The position numbers and the translations under genes are program-made. From contig NZ_BOQL01000026.1 of NCBI RefSeq assembly GCF_018332655.1, positions 310,001 through 374,000 on the forward strand: a stretch of 64,000 nt of DNA. The letters run 5' to 3'. Within the stretch, counting starts at the first letter, position 1. The number at the start of each line of letters is the position of its first letter. The notes beneath the pieces were generated by a model. It searched no databases. It was given only the letters and a program-made list of their open reading frames with translations, and had not been told where the DNA came from. Source of the DNA: Actinoplanes auranticolor (lineage in GTDB: Bacteria > Actinomycetota > Actinomycetes > Mycobacteriales > Micromonosporaceae). This document shows positions 59,780 to 64,000 of this stretch, one piece after another.

Positions 59780-60438
59780 TCCGGGTCGTGCTCGTCGACG
59801 ACCAGCACCTGGTCCGGGCCGGGTTCCGGATGGTGCTGGACTACCAGGACGACATGACCGTGGTCGGGGAGGCCGGCGACGGTGCCGAGGCGCTGCGCCT
59901 GCTGGAGACGACCCCGGCCGACGTCGTCGTGATGGACCTGCGGATGCCCGTGCTCGACGGGGTGACCGCGACCCGGCGGATCTGCGCCGCCGGACCGCTG
60001 CCCCGGGTGCTGGTGCTGACCACCTTCGACACCGACGAGGAGGCGTTCGCCGCGCTGCAGGCCGGGGCGAGTGGCTTTCTGCTCAAGAGCGTGCCGCCGG
60101 ACGACCTGCTGAGCGCGATCAGGGTGGTGGCCGGGGGTGAAGCCGTCGTGGCGCCCCGGGTGACCCGACGGCTGCTGGACCGCTTCGCCGGCCGGCTGGT
60201 CACCAGGGACCCGGCGGCGGCCGGCCTGCCGGAGATGACCGAACGGGAACGGGAGGTGCTGCTGCTGGTCGCCCAGGGACTGTCCAACGCCGAGATCGGC
60301 GGCCGGTTGCAGGTCGCCGAGGCCACCGTGAAGACCCACATCGGCCGGATCCTGGCCAAGCTCGGCCTGCGCGACCGGGTGCAGGCGGTGGTCTTCGCCT
60401 ACGAGTCGGGGTTGGTCCGGCCCGGCAGCGACAACTGA
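59776..60438 (+). CDS. NarL-family response regulator of the ABC operon
   Basis: A 220-residue regulator. The receiver has DDQ (8-10), phospho-acceptor Asp54 in VMDLRMP and Lys in FLLKS. The C-terminal HTH is TEREREVLLLVAQGLSNAEIG and TVKTHIGRILAKLG. It overlaps the kinase stop by 4 bases. It most likely binds the 20-bp dyad at the head of its own operon and so amplifies exporter expression when the kinase is active. Confidence 0.93.
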   Translation: MIRVVLVDDQHLVRAGFRMVLDYQDDMTVVGEAGDGAEALRLLETTPADVVVMDLRMPVLDGVTATRRICAAGPLPRVLVLTTFDTDEEAFAALQAGASGFLLKSVPPDDLLSAIRVVAGGEAVVAPRVTRRLLDRFAGRLVTRDPAAAGLPEMTEREREVLLLVAQGLSNAEIGGRLQVAEATVKTHIGRILAKLGLRDRVQAVVFAYESGLVRPGSDN

Positions 60439-60544
60439 CCTCCGGCGGTCCTCCGGGGGACGGATCGACGGCATTCCGGGGGCCGCCGAAGCGCGCTACC
60501 GTGAAGCCTCGCAGTGACACTGGTCTATCCCTCGGGGGGATCGG

Positions 60545-62344
60545 ATGAACATACGCAGGCGGGCATCAGTCGCCGCGGCCGGCGCGCTGATCACGATGGC
60601 GACTCTTGCGGTGACCGGCCCGGCGACCGCCGCTCCGCCGGTGCCGGGGGGCCTCACCCACGAGGAGAATCCCCGGGTCCCGGAGGGTGCGGTGTGGACG
60701 GAGGCCTACTTCCCGTCCGCCGACCGCAGCGGCGTCGAGCTCCACGCAGACGTCCTGCGGCCGGCCCATCTGCCGCCCCACGCCAGGACGCCCGTGATCC
60801 TCGCCGTCGGCCCCTACTTCGGTCACTCGGGCCAGACCGGGCCGGAGGGGTGGACCCGCACCGGCCCGTCCAGCCGGTTCCTGGACTTCACCAGCGGCAC
60901 GGACCTGTTCGCCCGCGGCTACACCTACGTCATGGTCGACCTGCGCGGCTTCGGCGGGAGCACCGGCTGCCTCGACTGGGCGGGCCCCGGCGAGCAGGCG
61001 GACGTGAAGGCCGCGATCCAGTGGGCGGCGAGCCGGCGGTGGTCGACCGGCAAGGTCGGCATGTACGGCAAGTCGTACGACGCCGTGACCGGCCTGGTCG
61101 GCAACAATCTGCGTCTCGGCGCGCTCAAGGCCGTCGTGGCCCAGGAGCCGGTGTGGAACATGTACAACTACCTGTTCAGCAACCGCGTACCCCGGCCCAA
61201 CGTGACCGCCACCCCGAACGCCTACAACGGCATAGCCGCGACCGGGGCCCTGCCCGACGACACCGGGCGCTACCGGGCCAACGCCGCCTACGAGCAGAGC
61301 CACCCCGAGTGCTTCGCCGACAACCTCGCGAAGAACAACAACCCTGACCTCTCCTCGCCGTACTGGCGGGCCCGCAACCTCGCGGCGAACGCCAAGGGCA
61401 CCAGCACCCCGCTGTTCGTCACCCAGGGCTTCATCGAGAACAACACCAAGCCGGAGGACATGCAGGAGTACCTGGCCAACCACCGCGGCGTGGAGCGGGG
61501 CTGGCTCGGGCAGTGGGAGCACGTCCGCGGCAACGACACCAACGAGCAGGGGCAGCTGCTGCAGGGGCGCGCCGGCTTCTTCGCCGAGGTCATGCGCTTC
61601 TACGACCGCTACCTGAAGGGCATCAGGCCCGCGGTCCAGGACCCCGCCTACGCCATCGAGGACAACACCGGTGCGTGGCGCGCCCAGCGGACCTGGCCGG
61701 CGCCGTCGTCGTCCACCGCGGTGCGGCTGCCGGACGGGCAGTACGTGGACGACGGCGTCGCCTCGACGCTGGCCGCACCGGCCGTCCCCGCCGGCCGCCA
61801 GTGGGACATGGAGCACGCCACGGATCCGGCCCCGCCCGCCACCAGAAGCCTCGCGCCGATGCCGGCCGCCGCCGATGCCCACAGCTACTTCAGCTGGTCG
61901 ACGCCGGTCCGGTCCCGGGTGCGGATCACCGCCACGCCGCGGATCACGTTGCGGGCCGGTGCACCGGGCAACGTCATGGTGCGGCTCTGGGACGTCGCGC
62001 CGGACGGGACCGCGGTGATGTTCGACGAGAACGTCGCGCTGATCGCCCGGGCCGGCCGGGTGGCGTTCGACCTGAAGTCCACCGACTGGACCTTCGCGGT
62101 GGGGCACCAGCTCGGGGTGCAGATCGGGACGATCGGCAGTGGCAGCTGGCTCGACACCCCGTCGGGCAACACCATCGGGGTCACCCGGGCGCGGCTGGAG
62201 CTGGCCCTGCAGAACCCCCGGTTCGACGTGCCGACCCAGGGCGACCGGTCGCCGTTCCTCGACACCTACCTGAGGCAGTACACCCGGACGCTCACCGGCG
62301 TCGGGGAGGGCACCTTCCCGCTCGCCGTCCGCAACGCGCGCTGA
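60545..62344 (+). CDS. Secreted Xaa-Pro/CocE-type hydrolase (S15 family)
   Basis: A 599-residue exported enzyme. The signal peptide is residues 1-30 (TAA end). An alpha/beta hydrolase domain follows, with VDLRGFGGSTG at about 131-141 and nucleophile Ser177 in MYGKSYDA. After about residue 370 comes the C-terminal jelly-roll domain (PP-C-type, ITATPRITLRAGAPG). S15/CocE enzymes cleave acyl esters or dipeptidyl-prolines outside the cell; which applies is unknown. GGGGGGA lies upstream of the ATG. Confidence 0.88.
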   Translation: MNIRRRASVAAAGALITMATLAVTGPATAAPPVPGGLTHEENPRVPEGAVWTEAYFPSADRSGVELHADVLRPAHLPPHARTPVILAVGPYFGHSGQTGPEGWTRTGPSSRFLDFTSGTDLFARGYTYVMVDLRGFGGSTGCLDWAGPGEQADVKAAIQWAASRRWSTGKVGMYGKSYDAVTGLVGNNLRLGALKAVVAQEPVWNMYNYLFSNRVPRPNVTATPNAYNGIAATGALPDDTGRYRANAAYEQSHPECFADNLAKNNNPDLSSPYWRARNLAANAKGTSTPLFVTQGFIENNTKPEDMQEYLANHRGVERGWLGQWEHVRGNDTNEQGQLLQGRAGFFAEVMRFYDRYLKGIRPAVQDPAYAIEDNTGAWRAQRTWPAPSSSTAVRLPDGQYVDDGVASTLAAPAVPAGRQWDMEHATDPAPPATRSLAPMPAAADAHSYFSWSTPVRSRVRITATPRITLRAGAPGNVMVRLWDVAPDGTAVMFDENVALIARAGRVAFDLKSTDWTFAVGHQLGVQIGTIGSGSWLDTPSGNTIGVTRARLELALQNPRFDVPTQGDRSPFLDTYLRQYTRTLTGVGEGTFPLAVRNAR

Positions 62345-62368
62345 GCACTCGGTCGACTCGAGTGAGCC

Positions 62369-62402
62369 GCCCGGCCGGTGGGACTGCTCCAACCGGCCGG
62401 GC
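62369..62402 (+). terminator. Terminator-like hairpin after the S15 hydrolase gene
   Basis: GCCCGGCCGGT (62369-62379) pairs perfectly with ACCGGCCGGGC (62392-62402) around a 12-base loop, 25 bases after the stop. There is no T tract. Confidence 0.6.
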
Positions 62403-62489
62403 CGGTGCCCGACGTGACCGGCGGCGTCTGCGCGCCGGTCCGCCGGCCACCGCGGCCCGGCGCGGCCGCCGCACGTCGAGGGCCGCACG

Positions 62490-62880
62490 CACGGTCGCGA
62501 CCGAGCTGGGCAGGATCGTCAGCGCCGCGTGCAGCGGTGACCAGCCGAGACCGTCCTGCAGGAACAGCGTCAGGGCCGGGGACGCCGACATCGTCGCGCC
62601 GAACTGGAACATGGCGGTCAGGGTGCCGCGGGAGCCCAGCAACGCGGGGAGCGGGGTCGGGGTGCGGCCGCCGCGGGCGTACCGCCGCTCCCAGGCGATC
62701 AGCGCGACCAGCGCCGCCGCCGCGCCACCGGCCACCAGAACCGCGGCGGGCCCTGCCCGTCCGGCAGAACGAAGGGCAGCAGCACGGCGAGCGTCGCCGT
62801 GGCCAGCAGGGCCAGCCCGGCCAGGCCGAGGGCCGCCCCGATGACCGTGCCGGCGCCGATTCGGCACGGCCCGACCGTGG
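62490..62880 (-). pseudogene. Remnant of a DHA2-type MFS multidrug transporter
   Basis: On the minus strand one frame reads GLAGLALLATATLAVLLPF (a transmembrane helix). It shifts frame near 62775 into ALVALIAWERRYARGG, ending LTLFLQDGLGWSPLHAALT, which corresponds to the helix 8-10 region of EmrB/DHA2 exporters. Both ends of the gene are missing and the two parts are out of frame. About 130 of the normal 450-500 residues remain. Bases 62403-62489 and 62881-62938 show no other gene. Confidence 0.8.
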
Positions 62881-62938
62881 GGGAGCGTTCCGCCGGGTGG
62901 TCAGGACGCAGCTCGCTTCCAGCAGGCGGGACGGGGTC

Positions 62939-62967
62939 TTGCCCAATAGCCTAGTAAGGCTATAGGA
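62939..62967 (+). promoter_or_regulatory. Promoter and operator of the ABC import operon
   Basis: TTGCCC (62939-62944) and TATAGG (62961-62966) are spaced 16 bp, fitting a housekeeping -35/-10 pair. Between them ATAGCC-TAGTAA-GGCTAT (62946-62963) is a perfect 6-bp inverted repeat overlapping the -10, as expected of a repressor site. Leader and ribosome binding site (GGAG, 62994-62997) follow before GTG 63005. Confidence 0.65.
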
Positions 62968-63004
62968 ATAGCAGGCCGCATCCGCCGTCCCGCAGGAGTC
63001 ACCC

Positions 63005-63880
63005 GTGAGCACCTCCGTGTCCGTTCCGCCGGCTCCCGCCGGTGCCGATCCGGGCCTGGGTGCGCCCAGCGCCGGCCGTCCCGCCCCGGCCGCGCGCGGC
63101 GGGCGCCGGCGTCGCCTGCTGTTGCGGCTGGTCTCCCTCCTCGTGCTGTACGTGCTCTGGGAGGTCGCGGCCCGGCTGGTGCGCAACCCGACCTTCATCC
63201 CGGCCCCGGCCGCCGTCTGGCATCAGCTGATCGTCACCTCGTCCACCCACGACGGCATCCGCGGCTACAGCGGTCACCTGCTCGTCGAGCACCTCGGGGT
63301 CAGCCTGCGGCGCATCCTCATCGGCTCGGCCATCGGTATCGGCGGCGGCCTGGTGCTCGGCGTCCTGATGGGCACGGTCGGCTGGTTGCGGGTCGTCGTG
63401 GAGCCCGTCGTCACGTTCGTGCGGGCGCTGCCGCCGCTGGCCTACTTCAGCCTGTTCATCATCTGGTTCGGCATCGACGAGACGCCCAAGCTGTGGCTGC
63501 TGTCCATCGCCGCGCTGCCGCCGGTCGCGGTGGCCACCGCCGCGGCCGTCTACTCGGCGCCGACCGGGCTGGTCGAGGCGGCCCGGGCGCTGGGGGCCGG
63601 ACGCTGGCAGACCACCCGGGACGTGGTGCTGCCGAACGCGTTGCCCGAGATCTTCACCGGCGCGCGGCTCGCCGTCGGGGTCGCGTACTCCTCGGTCGTC
63701 GCGGCCGAGACCATCAACGGCGTCCCCGGCATCGGCGGGCTGATCCGCGACGCCCAGCGCTATTCCCAGACCGACGTGGTCGTGCTCGGTCTGTTCGCCA
63801 TCGGCCTCTCCGGCCTGCTCATCGACGCCCTGCTGCGGACAGCCGAGGACCGGCTGATCCCGTGGCGCGGCCGTAGTTAA
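63005..63880 (+). CDS. ABC permease of the nitrate/sulfonate/taurine (SsuC/TauC) type
   Basis: A 291-residue permease with a proline/alanine-rich N-terminal tail and six helices. The inner-membrane-component motif is at about residues 197-216 (EAARALGAGRWQTTRDVVLP). PPLAYFSLFIIWFGIDE near 145 is typical of SsuC/TauC. It would form the channel for an importer of organosulfonates, nitrate or a thiamine-precursor-like compound. The binding protein follows; the ATPase is probably further downstream. Confidence 0.9.
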   Translation: MSTSVSVPPAPAGADPGLGAPSAGRPAPAARGGRRRRLLLRLVSLLVLYVLWEVAARLVRNPTFIPAPAAVWHQLIVTSSTHDGIRGYSGHLLVEHLGVSLRRILIGSAIGIGGGLVLGVLMGTVGWLRVVVEPVVTFVRALPPLAYFSLFIIWFGIDETPKLWLLSIAALPPVAVATAAAVYSAPTGLVEAARALGAGRWQTTRDVVLPNALPEIFTGARLAVGVAYSSVVAAETINGVPGIGGLIRDAQRYSQTDVVVLGLFAIGLSGLLIDALLRTAEDRLIPWRGRS

Positions 63881-63889
63881 GGAACCCCC

Positions 63890-64000
63890 GTGAAGAAACT
63901 CCTCTCCGTTCTCGCCGCCGCTCTGCTGCTCGCGACGGCCGCCTGCGGCGACGGCGCCGCCAGCGGTGGTGCCGGGTCGGCGGACAAGACCATCCGGCTC
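63890..64000 (+). CDS. Substrate-binding lipoprotein of the ABC importer, 5' end only
   Basis: Only 37 codons are inside the window. From the GTG at 63890 (AAGGAA 6 bases upstream) the protein has a lipoprotein signal with lipobox TAAC and a small-residue linker (GAASGGAG), then the start of a mature domain (DKTIRL). Position after an SsuC-type permease marks it as the periplasmic-type binding protein. Substrate cannot be told from this piece. Confidence 0.8.
   Translation, partial: MKKLLSVLAAALLLATAACGDGAASGGAGSADKTIRL

Noticed and set aside
1..64000. CRISPR arrays, insertion sequences, tRNA or phage attachment sites
   Set aside because: No regularly spaced repeats, transposase motifs, cloverleaf sequences or integrase genes were seen on either strand.

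Overview
The window is high-GC DNA with strongly GC-biased third codon positions, GTG starts and many translationally coupled gene pairs. Together with a c-di-AMP riboswitch ahead of an NlpC/P60 gene, a SAM-IV riboswitch, an SCO5389-type protein and many histidine kinase/NarL pairs, this points to a filamentous actinobacterium, most likely in or near Micromonosporaceae (Actinoplanes-like). That placement is inference from gene content. It reads as ordinary chromosome: no tRNA, rRNA, CRISPR, transposase or phage gene was seen.

Layout. 1-1754: 5' end of a cytochrome bd subunit I gene, divergent from a blaI-M56 peptidase pair, with two tandem BlaI-type operators between them. 1879-3035: c-di-AMP riboswitch and cell-wall hydrolase. 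3223-6480: APH-type kinase, MarR regulator, epoxide hydrolase and SDR. 6544-9089: DrrAB-like exporter and divergent TetR. 9128-12674: coupled operon of a TPR-AAA ATPase, a TPR membrane protein and a YibE/F protein. 12716-13500: SCO5389 protein and a decayed intergenic region. 13497-14804: protein phosphatase-methyltransferase fusion. 14767-17436: stand-alone trpBA followed by an overlapping GntR regulator, with GntR-like palindromes upstream; a trehalose sulfotransferase-like gene diverges from it. 18267-27153: two two-component systems around an alpha/beta hydrolase, a decayed reductase, an ABC exporter and a LolA/RseB-like protein. 27222-33733: YcnI copper protein with a coupled ECF sigma factor, ArsR/SRPBCC pair, small conserved proteins and a third two-component system. 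33812-42622: lipid-linked glycosyltransferase, amino-acid-type binding protein, GGDEF-EAL protein, metallo-hydrolase, large catalase with a SigB-like promoter, and a hydrolase. 42683-45022: class V aminotransferase under a SAM-IV riboswitch, next to remains of a methionine transporter. 45053-49410: EamA transporter, GNAT, HxlR with a divergent frameshifted quinone reductase, thioredoxin-fold protein and DUF998 protein. 49419-52877: tight four-gene unit (DUF1963-like, APH-like, unknown, DUF4241). 52900-55400: subtilase, metallo-hydrolase and a small membrane protein. 55574-60438: four-gene ABC exporter/two-component operon headed by two perfect palindromes. 60545-64000: secreted S15-type hydrolase, MFS transporter remnant, and the start of a nitrate/sulfonate/taurine-type ABC operon.

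The commonest design is a one- or two-component regulator next to its likely targets, with a palindrome in the shared promoter region. Many genes look leaderless: a TANNNT-like -10 element lies 6-8 bases before the ATG. At least four loci are decayed or disrupted (dihydrofolate-reductase-like, metNIQ, quinone reductase, MFS), and a fifth set of remnants lies at 13.2-13.5 kb.
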